NCBI GenBank assembly: GCA_023213315.1
Contig: JAKCPI010007917.1
Span: forward strand, 1-64,000
DNA: 64,000 nt
Direction of reading: 5' to 3'
Origin: Euborellia annulipes
Lineage: Eukaryota > Arthropoda > Insecta > Dermaptera > Anisolabididae
The notes under the pieces are model-generated. The model was not told the origin of the DNA. It made no database searches and saw only the letters and a list, made by a program, of their open reading frames with translations. Numbering within the stretch: position 1 is the first letter of the stretch; every line of letters begins with the position of its first letter. Below, in pieces: positions 1-11,997 of the stretch. Both the position numbers and the translations under genes were made by a program.

Positions 1-264
1 ATTGGCCTTTGCGTGACATCCCTGGGAGGGATCTTTTATGGGGCCACATAGGGATTTCCTATGAGGCTAGGGGATGGGGTGCCTCTTGGGGACCTCTTGG
101 GACTTCTCCTCATCGGGGCCCAAGTGGGATTGCCCAATTAGGGCCAGATTGGTTTTTGCGTGACATCCCAATGTAGTCAGTCCCTAATGGGCAACCCAAT
201 GAGGCCCCAATAGGTCTCACATTAAAAATTTCTAGTTGCTTTCTTTTTTTGTTTTTATTTATTT
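1..264. other. Unassigned sequence, relatively G+C-rich
   Basis: No open frame or recognised repeat. It holds repeated short motifs such as 'gtgacatcc' and 'ggccacat/ggcccaa', which suggests an old degenerate tandem sequence, but I cannot define a unit. Confidence 0.3.
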
Positions 265-312
265 ATTTAAGGTCTTTTTCGGTGTCTATGGCCATTTAGA
301 CTCCGTTCCTAT
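265..312 (-). repeat. SINE-2 3'-end fragment
   Basis: On the minus strand it reads like the tail of the tRNA-derived SINE at 33113-33300: '...taaatggcc-ta-ga--ccgaaaaagacctta'. Only the tRNA-unrelated 3' part remains. Confidence 0.5.
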
Positions 313-671
313 TTATTTAAATTGATTGGTAGTCCACAAATTTGCCATTTCTAAAAGGTAGACAGTGATTACAATTTTTTTTTTTTTTAAATAAAGTATA
401 TTTTTATCAAGAAATACTTTTTATTTACCTTTTTATAATATGGTGAATATAATATAATATTTTTAAAAGATTAAATTACAATTAACTTCCAATTCGGACT
501 CGGTTAGAACCCTAGTCAGTAAACGCAAGCCCGGTCAAAAATATTTTACGATGGTCCCACTGGTGAGTGGGACATTGATATAACAAACCAACACCTGAAT
601 GGATGTCTTCAAATGAATCAAAAGTAATTATCTTTTTCTTATTTTTAATACTATAGTCCTTGATATTATTG

Positions 672-977
672 AATTAATAAGATTGCGATTCTAATCCTTA
701 GGCCGCCAAAAGTCGGGTTGTACAACTAGTCAGGAAATGGCCTAGAAAAACAAAAAACAAGCTAACAAGATTATTATATATAATTTCAAAGGTATCTATC
801 TCCCTATATTTAAACGCGCTATTGCATAGCATAAGTGGATTGTAATTTTAAATCCAAACGATATTTCCTGAATGGGAAGAAAGTCTTTGAATTGTAGATT
901 GATAGGCTTAAATAAATAAATAAATTATCCAATAAATATTTACTTTCATCTTATTAATAAATACCTGGGAATTAATT
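672..977 (+). repeat. Long direct repeat R, copy 1
   Basis: About 305 bp beginning aattaataagattgcg and ending cctgggaattaatt. It is almost identical to 1883-2187, with a handful of substitutions and single-base indels. It ends exactly where a HINE-A copy starts, so the two R copies bracket that element. No TG...CA ends, so I do not call it an LTR. Confidence 0.8.
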
Positions 978-1122
978 ACTTTCTCTTAGCCTATATATGA
1001 AATATATAGGAGAGAAAGTATTGCGATCATGTCAAAAATTCGATGTCGAGATTTTGATGGATATACATGTTTTGAGGTCCCCTGAGTCCAAAAAAAAAAA
1101 AAAAAGTGGGTCCCGCAAATTG

Positions 1123-1169
<47 letters not shown>

Positions 1170-1500
1170 TGTATGTGTGGACAGATTTTTTAGCATGAAG
1201 GAATTGAGCTACCGGATTGAAATTTTATATTTAACTTAGGTACCTTCCCACACGCTCAAAATAAGCTTTTGGAACAAAATCGGCCAAAAAGTACTAGTAC
1301 TTTACTGATGTACTTTTTCAGTTTTTTTCGATTTTCTCAAAATTCCCTCCAAGGATTTTTTTTAAAATTCATAAATGAACTATTTTTAGATGCTCTTTAA
1401 AATGTATATTCTCATTTTGCCGTTGAAATCTTCTGAAGACCACTTTACTCTTGTTCTTCATAGGAAAGATAGAAATGGTTGCCATGGTAACCGAATTTAA
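978..1500 (+). mobile_element. HINE-A copy with intact 5' end, divergent 3' half
   Basis: Starts with the family 5' hairpin (ACTTTCTCTTAGCC...GAGAGAAAGTA), then the conserved 'tgtcaaaaattcgatgtcga' block, a pure GT microsatellite and the 'tactagtactttactgatg' core. After about 1500 it leaves the common consensus. The sequence at 1680-1850 matches the 3' part of the copy beginning near 16900, so this looks like a distinct subfamily. Confidence 0.75.
1126..1167. repeat. (GT)n microsatellite
   Basis: About 20 GT units in the position where other HINE-A copies carry GTCT/GTGT tracts, so it is part of the mobile element rather than an independent locus. Confidence 0.9.
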
Positions 1501-1882
1501 ATCTTTTTCTTTTTATTAGATTAAAAAATCAATTATTATTTAAATTCCCATTTATTTTAAATTTATTTGTGTCTTTAATTGTTTCAAAGAAAACATATAT
1601 GTCTCTCTCTCACTTGCAAACATTATCGTCTCTCTCTACTCTTTTTAAATTCCCCTTTCCACCTCATCTTCGCATAGGAACAATGTTAATTTCCCTATAG
1701 GGATTTGTATGTTAATTTCGATTCAAAAGGGGGTCCCCTTTGGAACTTTTTACGCATTTAAAATTTTTTTTCCAATTCTAATGAAATTTTGTATTTATTT
1801 ACGATTCTATATTGAGTATAAAATGTCCAAATATGAGATTAAAATTTTGACAAATAACCATAGTTTATTTGAAGCAGTCAAC

Positions 1883-2187
1883 AATTAATAAGATTGCGAT
1901 TCTAATCCTTATGCCGCCAAAGTCGGGTTGTACAACTAGTCAGGAAATAGTCTAGAAAAACAAAAACAAGCTAACAAAGATTATTATATATAATTTCAAA
2001 GGTATCTATCTCCCTATATTTAAACGCGCTATTGCATAGCATAAGTGGATTGTAATTTTAAATCCAAACGATATTTCCTGAATGGGAAGAAAGTCTTTTG
2101 AATTGTGATTGATAGGCTTAAATAAATAAATAAATTATCCAATAAATATTTACTTTCATCTTATTAATAAATACCTGGGAATTAATT
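1883..2187 (+). repeat. Long direct repeat R, copy 2
   Basis: Second copy of the 305-bp repeat at 672-977, same orientation, starting 1211 bp downstream of the first. Confidence 0.8.
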
Positions 2188-3600
2188 TTTCCTTACCACG
2201 TTTTCAAATTAATTTACTATTTACTTGTGTTATGAGAACTTATATTAGAAATCATGTCAAAGTTGCCTTTTCATAATGGATTTTTTTGTAAAAACTTTTC
2301 CCTTCAAATAGCAAAAAAGTTATGAACCCAGCGGGGCCCACGAAACTGAGATATGGAATATATAGTTTAAGATGTTTTGTAATAGAATCTGCAAAAAAAT
2401 CCTGCCCCAATTTGCCCCCGAATTTTGAGGTTAAAAATAAGCGACGAGAGAGCTTTTTTTTATATTTACCCTATATGCCGTATCTTATTTCATATTTTTT
2501 GAAATATTATTGTGAATAAATATAATTTTTCTTATTTCAATTAAATAAAAGTTAAAATATATATTTTTAAAAATAAATATCATCATGACGCAAAAACGGA
2601 TTGATAAAATAATCTTACTGGTCGAGAACTGTTTGAGATTATTCTAAACGATGTGAACTAGGTCTTGAACACGTTTCTTAAATGTTTGGATCAACATTTT
2701 GCATAATTTTATATACCCAACAATTTTTGACGAGTGATCCGCCATATATGATCCGCCACTGTAATTTATTAAATTATATAAATATTATAAAATTTGTAAT
2801 CAGCGACATCGAAAACGCTTATATACCAATTTTCAATCAAATCTAAAACGTTTTTCTATTTTTGGCCAACTTTTTTTCACTCTAGACCACTGTGCAATGG
2901 GGAAAATTCATTTTTCTGGAATATTTTACGCCTCCCCTTTTGAGAATTTCGGGATTTTTGTGGAATTAAACGTTTACTCAGCACCTCCTTGTTACTATTA
3001 AAAAAATTTATATTTTTATTCCCTTTTTCAAAAGGAGAAAATCGTCAAACTTAAAAATAAATACATAACGTGTGTCAGCTTTGTCATCGTCTCTAGTAGC
3101 TGGTATTTGACATTTTGACAGCTCAAAGAAGTGGTTGCTTGGTGTTTGCGATGTTTTTTTTTTCACCTTGGGTGTCTTAAAGGATAAAATAAATGTCCTC
3201 TAGCAAAAAAAAAAAAGGAGAGGAAAAAAAAAAGCTGACAACAAATCACCTCAAGAACTCTCTTTTTGCTCTCTCTTGTTGCTATATGCCCTATACAAAT
3301 AATAAATAAACGTTATCAATTATTGCGTTTCTGTTCTTAAGAGATCTTCCAGAGAAGATTTTGATCATCTTAAGAAGTATTGCATTCAAATCAAAAATTC
3401 GATTTTGATGGAAATATAAGTTTAGAGGAGGCTAAAAAAAAAGTGTATGTCCTCAAAATAAATTTTTTTTAAGTTGGATACCCCCCTGGCATCTAAAAAT
3501 AATAATTGGCAAAAAAATAATTTTTAATTGAAATTTAATATTTATATAATTAATTATAGAATAATAATTGTGAGATTTAATTTTAATTTTGCCTTTATTT
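2188..3600. other. Unassigned A+T-rich sequence with one transposon-like terminus
   Basis: No gene. The only structure I could place is a CACTGTG at 2888-2894. On the minus strand it reads CACAGTGG, then an A-run and a GGCC, and it resembles the ends of the element at 34279-36051. Homopolymer runs and short A+T repeats fill the rest. Confidence 0.4.
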
Positions 3601-3844
3601 CTTTATTTACTTAGAAAATACTTGACGAATTTTTATGGGGTGTATTTTTTTTTTTTTTTTAATTCATTGAGAATTTTATGAGGGTGATTTATGAATTGAA
3701 AAAACTCATTAAGGGTGTTTAGAAATAAATGAGAAAGTAAAAATATAGGCCTAGTTTTTCTTTCTCCTCTATTCTGAATAAAATTGATGTATCGCCGATA
3801 TTTTTTTTTGTGAAATGACTCCACTTTCCACTTCTTAAATGTTT

Positions 3845-4376
3845 TCCCCCTTTTTTGTGACACGGGGGGCCCTGGTTCTGTCTGTTTGTGAACAAAATAT
3901 CTCAAGAACAGACACCACTACGAGTTTGAAATTTAATATTTAAGTTAAAAGTATCACATGCAAATCGATGATTTTGAATAAAATCGGCCAAAGAGTACTA
4001 CTATAGTACTTTACTGATGTACTTTTTAAGTTTTTTTTCGATTTTTTCAAAATTTGATCTAACTATTTTGATTAAAATTCATAAATCAATTATTTTTTAC
4101 ATTCTCTTTAAAATGTAAATTCTCATTTTGCTATTGAAATCTTCTGAAGACCACTTTACTCTTGTACTTCATAGGAAAAGTAGAAGAAATTTTTGACGTA
4201 GTAACAAAATATAAATATTTTCCCCCGTTTATAAATTTTATATTTTTAATTCTAATATATCGGGGGAAACTAAATATATCTCGACACAAAAAATCTGGTG
4301 TTAGAAGCACAGAACACAACTTTCGATTACCGAAGGTAAAAGAAAGTTGTGTGCTCACACCAGATTTGTTAGAATT
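3845..4376 (+). mobile_element. HINE-A copy, 5'-truncated
   Basis: Begins inside the element near 'gtttgtgaacaaaatatctc', continues through the 'gtactttactgatgtac' core and ends in the 3' hairpin, whose arms read 'aaaaaatctggtg' and 'caccagatt'. Confidence 0.8.
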
Positions 4377-4861
4377 GTATTGAAATTGTTCTTGAACCTA
4401 GATGACGTATAAATGACTTATAAACAAAAAAATCAAATAAATTTTTATTTAAATAGATAGATGATAATAAATAAACAAATAAGAGTTATTTTGTCTCTTT
4501 TTAAGGGGGGGGCTTAGAGCAAAGAATAGCGAGAAAATGCTTTTACCCCTTCACACACTTTCTTTGTCTTGAGTTTTCATTTCATTTATCACCCACACCA
4601 CAGGCCTTTTGTCTCCTCTAACAACTAAGCGAGAGGGGATAATTAAAATCATGTTTTATCTTCTCACTTCTAAGCCATTAAATAAATGCAATTAGTAATT
4701 GAAAAATTAACTACTCCCCCCACCCTCCCCACCCCTCCCCTTAGACACCAAGTAATCTTCTTCCCGTTATTATATAATAATTGTTTTTAATTTTACAATG
4801 GTTAGGTAGGTAAAATTAATATATTTAGTTTCCGCTGATATATTAATATATTTGATCAATT

Positions 4862-5205
4862 ATTTCTCCTACAAGAGTAAAGTGTGCCTCAAATAAGCTT
4901 GAGGGCAAAATGAGAATATACATTTTAAAGAACATCGAAAAAATAATCGAGTTATGAATTTTAATTAAAATCATTACAGCGAATTTTGAGAAAATAGTAA
5001 AAAAACTAAAAAAGTACATCAGTAAAGTACTAGTACTCTTTGGCCAATTTCGTTCAAAAGTTTCGTGTCACGTGCCAGGGGGTGCCTAACTTAAAGATGA
5101 AATTTCAACCTCCTAGCTCTTTTCGTTCACAAACGGATTCACTTTTTTGAACTCATGGGGAGGTCAAAACGTGTATTTCCATCCATCAAAATCTCGAGCC
5201 TGGTT
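4862..5205 (-). mobile_element. HINE-A internal fragment
   Basis: Reverse-strand match to the family core ('gtacatcagtaaagtactag', then 'ttcgtgtcacg', then 'aaaacgtgtatttccatc'). Both terminal hairpins are missing. Confidence 0.7.
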
Positions 5206-5529
5206 TACCGACACTCTACAGTAGAGAAGTTGAGTATCGGCGTTCAACAGCCTTCTTTATCTTGGCCACCAATTGAGCGTTGTTTGTTTTGTTTTTATTA
5301 TAAATAATAAATAAATTTCTACTTTTTAAAAACATACTGCAAGTTTACTAGTTCTTAAGTCCAATGGCCTAAAAGGAAAAAAAAATTAACTAGTTGCGTA
5401 GCACGTCCACGTCTGTCATCTCAGACACGCCCCCCCCCCCCCCCTTTATTGGATCCCTTCCTTCATATCTAATCTTAATTTCAAAGTGTAATTAAAAGAT
5501 AATTAAATTCTTAATTTTTAAAAATTTAA

Positions 5530-5790
5530 TTAATTACACATTCAAAAAAGCCCATCAAAATTCGTCAAGTAGTTTCGATTATAAAGAAATTAAAATTACA
5601 AATTACAATTAAAATAATTAATTATTAAAAATTAAAATTAAAATAATTAATTATTAATAAATTAAAATCAATTATAAATAAAAATAAAAATAAAATTAAA
5701 ATAATTAATTATTTTAATTTTAATTTCTTTATAATCGAAACTAGTTGACGAATTTTGATGGGCTTTTTTTTAATGTGCAATGATGATGAA
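5530..5790. repeat. A+T palindrome with 'gcccatcaaaattcgtcaa' arms
   Basis: Arms of about 60-70 bp read 'aaaaaagcccatcaaaattc' through 'tttcgattataaagaaatta' and the reverse complement. The centre is A+T-only and itself self-complementary. Related half-sites lie near 6545, 6795, 8425, 15640, 15855 and 49615, so this is a dispersed foldback-like family. Confidence 0.65.
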
Positions 5791-7740
5791 AGATGGAGAT
5801 GATCAAATACTAATATTAAAGTTTACATGAATTCTAATAAATATTTCACTATAATTAGTACTAGTATAAATTGAATTTGAGTAGGAGATATAAAAGGCAA
5901 TAGAGACAAGAGGCATTTTCCCGTAGAGAGTAGAGACTTGACTAAAAGTCATTTTTTTTCTCTCTTTCTCTCTTTTATTCAATCGATTTAACATTTGAAC
6001 AGATTTTAGCATACAAAACAATTTTTTCTCTTTTCATCATTTAATCCGAATTGAATCCAATTATTCTTTCTCTTTCCTTTTCTCTCTCCTGTGGAAAGAT
6101 GATATTATTATTATTTTTTTTTTATACTATAAATTGAAAAAACCTGGAGTGGGAGGGGCCATAAATTTCAACCCCTGAACAGACCTTGTTCCAATAAAAT
6201 ACATATGACAGAATCAAATATCGGAAATCTTTTAATATCCTGCTTTTATATCGCCTTCTGTCTGTCTATGTGTGTGTGTGTGTGTGTGTTGCTTTGCTTG
6301 TAAGTTTATCTATCTAACTTCTCTTTAATAGAATTTTGTATGAAATTATGACGTAACATGATGGTGTGACTTTACAAATCTTATCTTTTAATTGCATTTG
6401 AAAGATTTAATTGTTTTTAAAATTGTGTTTTACCTTCTCTATTAAAAATGTGAAAATTACAATTTAAATATATATGATTAATTGTAAAATTCTAATTGTG
6501 AGATTTAATTTTAATTTTGCCTTTATAATGCGTCAACTCTGACTCTACTTGACGGATTTTTATGGGGCTTTTTATTTTTACTTTCTCTTACCTATTATTT
6601 ATCAGAGAAAAAGTATTTCATTTATGTAAAAAAAAACTCGAGATTTTGATGGAAATACACGTTTTTTGGCACCAAATAAGTAAATATTTTTCTATATTAA
6701 TAAATTAAAATTTCATTTATTTTATTAATTATATATATGTATAATATTTATAGGATTTAATTATTTTTATTTTTATTTTTGTAATAGAAACTACTTGACG
6801 GATTTTTATGGGCTTGTTTTTAATTTGTAGAGAATTTAGAAAAAATTTTAAAAATAAAAAATTTAGCTATTCTAAATAAAATCAAATTTAATTCTCATTT
6901 AAATAATTAAATTTTTTCTTTCTCTTACCTATATTTTATTTTCATTTTTGTTCGCTACTGGCGTTTACTTACGGTTTTTTTTTTTTTTTTTTTAATATAA
7001 TTCATACCCAAGTGGAGACCGGGGAATATTCTATTAAAATTAATTAATCGGCTGAACTTAAGGGAAAATCTCAAAGGAAATGGACTTAGTTTGAAAATAT
7101 TAGACGAGTCGCGCAGCTGGTTTAATATAAATTTAGTTCTTGTGAAATATTTATTGAACAAATTTGAAAGTTTTCTTTCTATACCGGTAATAATTATAAA
7201 TTTATATGATTTTTTTCTCCCTTTGGTCTTTATTACTTTCTTATACAGCATAGCGCCTCTATACGGGTTTGTAGACAAGTGTACTTAACCGTGTGATGGG
7301 GTGCACCCTCCCACATCGATATTTTCTTCTTTTAACGGTACAGTTAATTATTACACTTGAATTTAACGTTTTTTTTTTTTTCATAGATATTCATATCCCT
7401 CTTATCATAAAAAATCAGACGTGATGAAAATAGTGTATATTTCAAGAGAAGAGGGTTGGTACAATAGATACCCAAGTGACCATGAACTAATAAAAAAAAT
7501 TTTTAAACTGGTTATGGTCGATTTAAAAAAAAAAAAAAATATTGTGTAATTTTTTATACGATTTTTATCTAAGATTTATGAAAGGTTATTGACCTTTAGA
7601 GCACTCCCTGGCAATGAAATCATATGTGGCCATTTTCTTTTAATTCAATGATATGTAAGAAACGCCCTTTTGTTCAATTTGCCTAACTACTAGAGTCTAT
7701 ACAAAATAACATCTAGAATTTTTTTTTAGTTTTTTTAACA
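5791..7740. other. Unassigned A+T-rich sequence
   Basis: Contains a (TG) microsatellite near 6270-6288, half-sites of the 'cttgacggatttttatggg' family near 6545 and 6795, and poly-T runs. I see no convincing gene in this stretch. Confidence 0.4.
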
Positions 7741-7746
7741 CCCTAA

Positions 7747-8340
7747 CAGGTCTATCCTCTAAAAACTGATGTTAAAATGTAACATCATAAATTGGGTTTT
7801 AAAAATATAGTAATGACATCAGCGTTAAAAAACGCCCTCTAAAGCAAGTTTTAACAGCGACGTTAACATTTTACTTTTTAGCACCTGGTGTTAACAATCC
7901 ATATGAAGATAGCCAGTGTTTTTTGCTTGTTCGTGTTATTACACCCCTCGATAACTTCTAGCGCATGCGCATTACTAACTGATTGATTTGTTATTCTCTA
8001 TCTAGTAGTCCTAACTGACACACAAAAGCGTTAAAAAAATGCTACTCCCTAATCAAAGTTTTAACATGTTGCTAACTTTTATTTCAAAGCTGTCAACATC
8101 ATTACCTTACTTTTTAGGTTAAAGACGCCATTTTGATCCATTAAATACGGCATTAAAATATTAAAGGCACCCCCTTAGACATGACAATAATTTTTAACAC
8201 TATTGACTAATTGTTAACGCTTTGGCGTTATAAAAGTATTTGCTTACAGAATAGCAATTTGAGGCAAGGAGGTGTTACAAATGTGTTAACGCTGATTTCA
8301 GACGTAAAAAGTTAACGTTTTTGCTAAAATAGATAAAACT
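7747..8340 (+). mobile_element. TIR-C element, copy 1 (uninterrupted)
   Basis: Left end AGGTCTATCCTCTAA. The right end, read in reverse, is a diverged version of the same. The body is dense in GTTAAC/GTTAACG inverted motifs and contains 'gcgcatgcgcattacta'. There is no coding capacity, so it is non-autonomous. Near 8238 it preserves the empty site for the HINE-A copy that interrupts the second TIR-C at 21536. Confidence 0.65.
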
Positions 8341-9952
8341 AAAACATATCCTCTTTGATTCTTAAATGAATTTTCTCAAAAAGCTTAAAACCATTCCTAT
8401 AAAATTCTCAATACATTAAAAAAAAAAAATCCCATCAAAATCCGTTAAGTAGTTTTTCAATAAATACATTATAACGAAAAGTTAAATTAAATCACACAAT
8501 TGTTTTTCCATAATTAATGATATTTATATTAAATTTCATTTTTAATTTAATTGACGTTTTTGTTTAGAAAATAAATAAATAAATATCTTTTAAAATTACT
8601 CTCATTACATTCTCTAAACATAAGAATTAAATCTCACAATTATTATTCTATAATTATTTATATTAAATTGTATTTTTGAAATATAATATTTCAGGACTTG
8701 TATAACTTGCTTGTTTACTCCCTAACATAACAGATCCCGTTGACGTAATGGTGATGACGCAATGGGGGCGCGTCCCTTGACAAGAAACGGCTTTTAGGGC
8801 CTAGGGCACCACACATACCAACATCTTATTTGCTTATTAACAAATCATCGATCATTCAAAAAAAAAGGCAGATTACACAGCTAGTTATAACTTTCATTAA
8901 TTGCAATTTTAATGTAATCAAATCAAAAACATTTTTTTTTCTTTTCTTTGAACTTTCACAACATCTGGTTGGCGATAAAATAAAATTTCATTTCTCTCTA
9001 AATGAAGATGATGAGACGTTGGTTCGTTTCCCTCCCCCGCTTTTTGGAATATTGCAAGCACACTCTCCTAATCAATGATAATAACAATAGAGACCGGATT
9101 TTAAGCAAAATGCTTATTGCTGAATTTTATAAGCAACCATTAGATATTTAATTTCTACACGAATTACGAAAAACCAAGTGCATTGAGATTGCATTTTTTA
9201 TGCTTTTTTTGCTTATTTTGAGTTTTTATGCTTTTTTTCCCTTTTATGCTTATTTGAACTTATTTTACGAATATTTATAATATTTTTTTTTTATTAAAAA
9301 ACACACTTTTTTCCCATTCACACAGGCATACACAAGGGGCGTATATAAGGGGAGGGGCTGAGGGTCCCCCCCCCCCCCCCCCGAAATGTGTGATCAGCCC
9401 CGCAGTGCGAAAAAATATAACCCTGTAAAAAATTTTTTTCCGCAGGGTGGAAAACTTTGGTTCCGCAAAAACAAAAGTGAGGACTGGTAATTACATCCTA
9501 GTTAAAACCCCCCCTTTGTAACCTCCATTGGTTTGAGTAGAAGTTGCTTATGAGATACTTTTTTCAACTTTTATGCTTATTTAACGACTTTTTATTCAAT
9601 ATTTTTATGCTTTTTTAAGCACTTTTTTTTTCATTTTTTTATGCTTTTTTGTCCGGTCTCTAATAATAACCAATAGAGGAATCGTTTGCTTTTTTTTTAT
9701 TTCAACGACAGACGACGAGTCGCTTATAAATAATGTATTCAAGTATATTTAGGTATAGCGTGGAGCTTTTCGCCTTCTGAGGTCCCCTTAATCGCTATAT
9801 GACATCATCATGGCACCTTCCTGGGCTTTGCCCTTATTACTTACATTTATGAGGAAATTTTTTGACTTCTTTATATTACAATATTTTTCTTCATTGCTGG
9901 GTTTTCAGATGTAACTAAGCACATCACTCTTTTATTTTTAAATATTCATTTT
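8341..9952. other. Unassigned sequence with T- and C-homopolymers
   Basis: Includes a 'cccatcaaaatccgttaagt' half-site near 8430, repeated 'ttttatgctt' words at 9190-9650, and a C-run near 9367. No gene. The 'ccggattttaagcaaaatgc...gcttttttgtccggtctc' termini (about 9090 and 9655) are inverted relative to each other and may bound a degenerate element. Confidence 0.35.
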
Positions 9953-10462
9953 ACTTTCTCTTAGCCTATATATGAAATATATAGAGAGAGAAAGTATTGC
10001 GATCATGTCAAAAATTCGATGTCGAGATTTTGATGGATATACATGTTTTGAGGTCCCCTGAGTCCAAAAAGTGGGTCCCGCAAATTGGTCTGTGTGTGTG
10101 TGTGTGGACATTTTTAACCATGAAGGAAATGAGCTAGGAGGTTGAAATTTTATATTTAAGTTAGGCACCCTTCCGAACGCGTGTTACTAAACTTTTAAAC
10201 AAAATCGGCCAAAAAGTACTAGTACTTTACTGATGTACTTTTTCAGTTTTTTTTCGATTTTCTCAAAATTTGCTGCAACGATTTTGTTTAAAATTCATAA
10301 ATGAACTATTTTTTAGATGCTCTTTAAAAAGTATGTCAGTGAAATTTTTCGTGGAAATCGTTTGAATTACACTTTACTGATGTGGAAGCAAGCATTCGTA
10401 GCTCAGCGCATCTATGAATCATCGCGTGGTCAAGTTTGGAACTAAAGTGCTATGGGAACCTA
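9953..10462 (+). mobile_element. HINE-A copy, alternative 3' half
   Basis: Has the complete 5' hairpin and microsatellite. After the 'aaattcataaatgaac' block it switches to the variant 3' half shared with copies at 23011, 42294 and 43200 ('gtgaaatttttcgtgg', 'tactgatgtggaa', 'atgaatcatcgcgtggtc'). Its last part (actaaatatatctcgacac, 3' hairpin) seems displaced to 11047-11100. Confidence 0.75.
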
Positions 10463-10469
10463 AATATTA

Positions 10470-11046
10470 GGATTGGACGGTAATGGTTTTTTTTTCCTCC
10501 CCTCTATATTAAAAAAAAACCGTTTTTTTTCGAAGTTGGTTAAAAACCGTTTTTTTTTCGAAAGTTGGAAAAAACCGGTTTTTCTAAAAAGTTGGAAAAA
10601 ACTTGTTTTTCTAAGAAAGTAAGTAAAAATTTTTTTTTTTCGAGAAAGTAGAAAATTGTTTTTTTTTCTCGATAGGTGGTAAATCTTTTGCCGCCCCCCG
10701 GGCCGCCGCTGCCCGCCGTTTAATATTATTTTTTTTTTTTTTTTTCTTTTTTATTTTCCCTTTTTTTTTCCGCCCCCTGCCCCGCCGCCGCCTCCTTTTT
10801 TTTTTTTTTTTTTTTTCCCGGAACCATAATTTTTTCTCAACCAAAAAAAATTTTTCTTTTTTTTATAGAGACCATTTTTCCCCCCCCCGCACCAAAGTTT
10901 GCCCCCGCCGCACATTTTTTTTTTAAAAAAAATTTTAACTTTCTAAAAAATAAGTTTTTACATTTTCAAAAAAAAAAATTTTTTTTATTTAAGGTTTTTT
11001 GCGTTTTTTGTAAAAAATTTTTGTTTTTCGGTTTTCCCATCTCCCC
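10470..11046. repeat. Low-complexity homopolymer block inside a HINE-A copy
   Basis: Long T-runs separated by C-rich runs and GAAAGTTGG-like words. It separates two pieces of one HINE-A copy, so it is probably an insertion or a runaway simple repeat. The minus-strand frame here (Lys/Arg-only stretches) is an artefact of poly-T. Confidence 0.6.
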
Positions 11047-11345
11047 ACTAAATATATCTCGACACAAAAAATCTGGTGTGACCAGCACGGTGGGAAGATT
11101 TCAATGGCAAAATTAGAATATACATTTTAAAGAGCATCTCAAAAATAATTGATTTTTAATCTATTTTAATCTGAAAGTTTACTCATAGATCCTGCAGGTC
11201 TTATTCAGGAGTATCGATTGTTTTAAATTTTATTATTTATTGCATAGCGACTGGATTCTGTACAGTAATTAACAGTTTCGGAGTGCAATTGTCTCCATCC
11301 TCAGGCTGTAACAAAGATTTAGTTATTTTCTGAACATGCCACAAT

Positions 11346-11460
11346 TATGGGCGTAACTAGAGAATTTGGCTGGGGTGGGCCATGGACTCCTCTGGGGGGG
11401 CCTGGGAAGCCCCATTTCTGGGAGGGGGGTGGGGCAGGCACCCCCCTAGTTACGCCCATG
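11346..11460. mobile_element. hAT-type MITE, termini ATGGGCGTAACTAG
   Basis: Short element with inverted ends ATGGGCGTAACTAG and CTAGTTACGCCCAT. It is flanked by a perfect 8-bp direct repeat, GCCACAAT, at 11338-11345 and 11461-11468. An 8-bp duplication is characteristic of hAT transposition. A second copy is at 55500-55672. Confidence 0.85.
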
Positions 11461-11684
11461 GCCACAATCTCTTTATAAATACAATTTATAATTGTCTAAT
11501 GTTAACATAAATAAAATTTTTTATAAAATCCAAGTCAATTGATAAAAATATTTATTATTATCAATAAAAGCTCATTCTATCAAAATTAATTAACATTTCT
11601 TTTATTCATCTATTTTAATCATCTTAATTCAATACCTTGCTTCAAATTCTATGCTTTTTTTGGAAAACATGAAATTTTTTTAGG

Positions 11685-11890
11685 ATATTGGGGGGGGGGG
11701 GGGGGGTAATCTGGTGTGACTGGTCGCACAGCACACAATTTTTTCTTAATTTCGGTAATTTAAAGGCGCATTCTGTACTTGTTTGCCAGAATATAAATAC
11801 AATTCAAATTTTGAAGTATTCATTTTCCAAATTTCGGGGGGGGGGTAATTGCCCATTCCCCCCTTGTATCCTCTCTTGTATAGAGGTAAG
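11685..11890 (+). mobile_element. hAT-E MITE, degenerate copy
   Basis: Shares the G-run, 'tggtcgcacagcacac' and 'aatttaaaggcgcattctgt' blocks with the complete copies, but its outermost ends are eroded. Confidence 0.7.
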
Positions 11891-11997
11891 AGAAATTTAA
11901 AAAATTCATGGCTCTAGAACTTATAGTTTCTGAGAGTTTTTAGCACTCGTACCAACAGCGGACAGAGAATTGACAATTATATAAAGAGCCCACAAAT

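Noticed and set aside
997..1239. 80-codon plus-strand frame rich in Cys-Val repeats
   Set aside because: It is translation of the GT microsatellite inside a HINE-A copy. The same happens at 20743-20946, 39246-39437 and 44721-45062.
672..2187. LTR retrotransposon with 305-bp LTRs
   Set aside because: The repeats lack TG...CA ends, there is no primer-binding site or polypurine tract that I could see, and the interior is HINE-A sequence.
10611..10844. 77-codon minus-strand Lys/Arg-rich frame
   Set aside because: Pure product of poly-T/C-rich low-complexity sequence; no protein family has this composition for functional reasons I could support.
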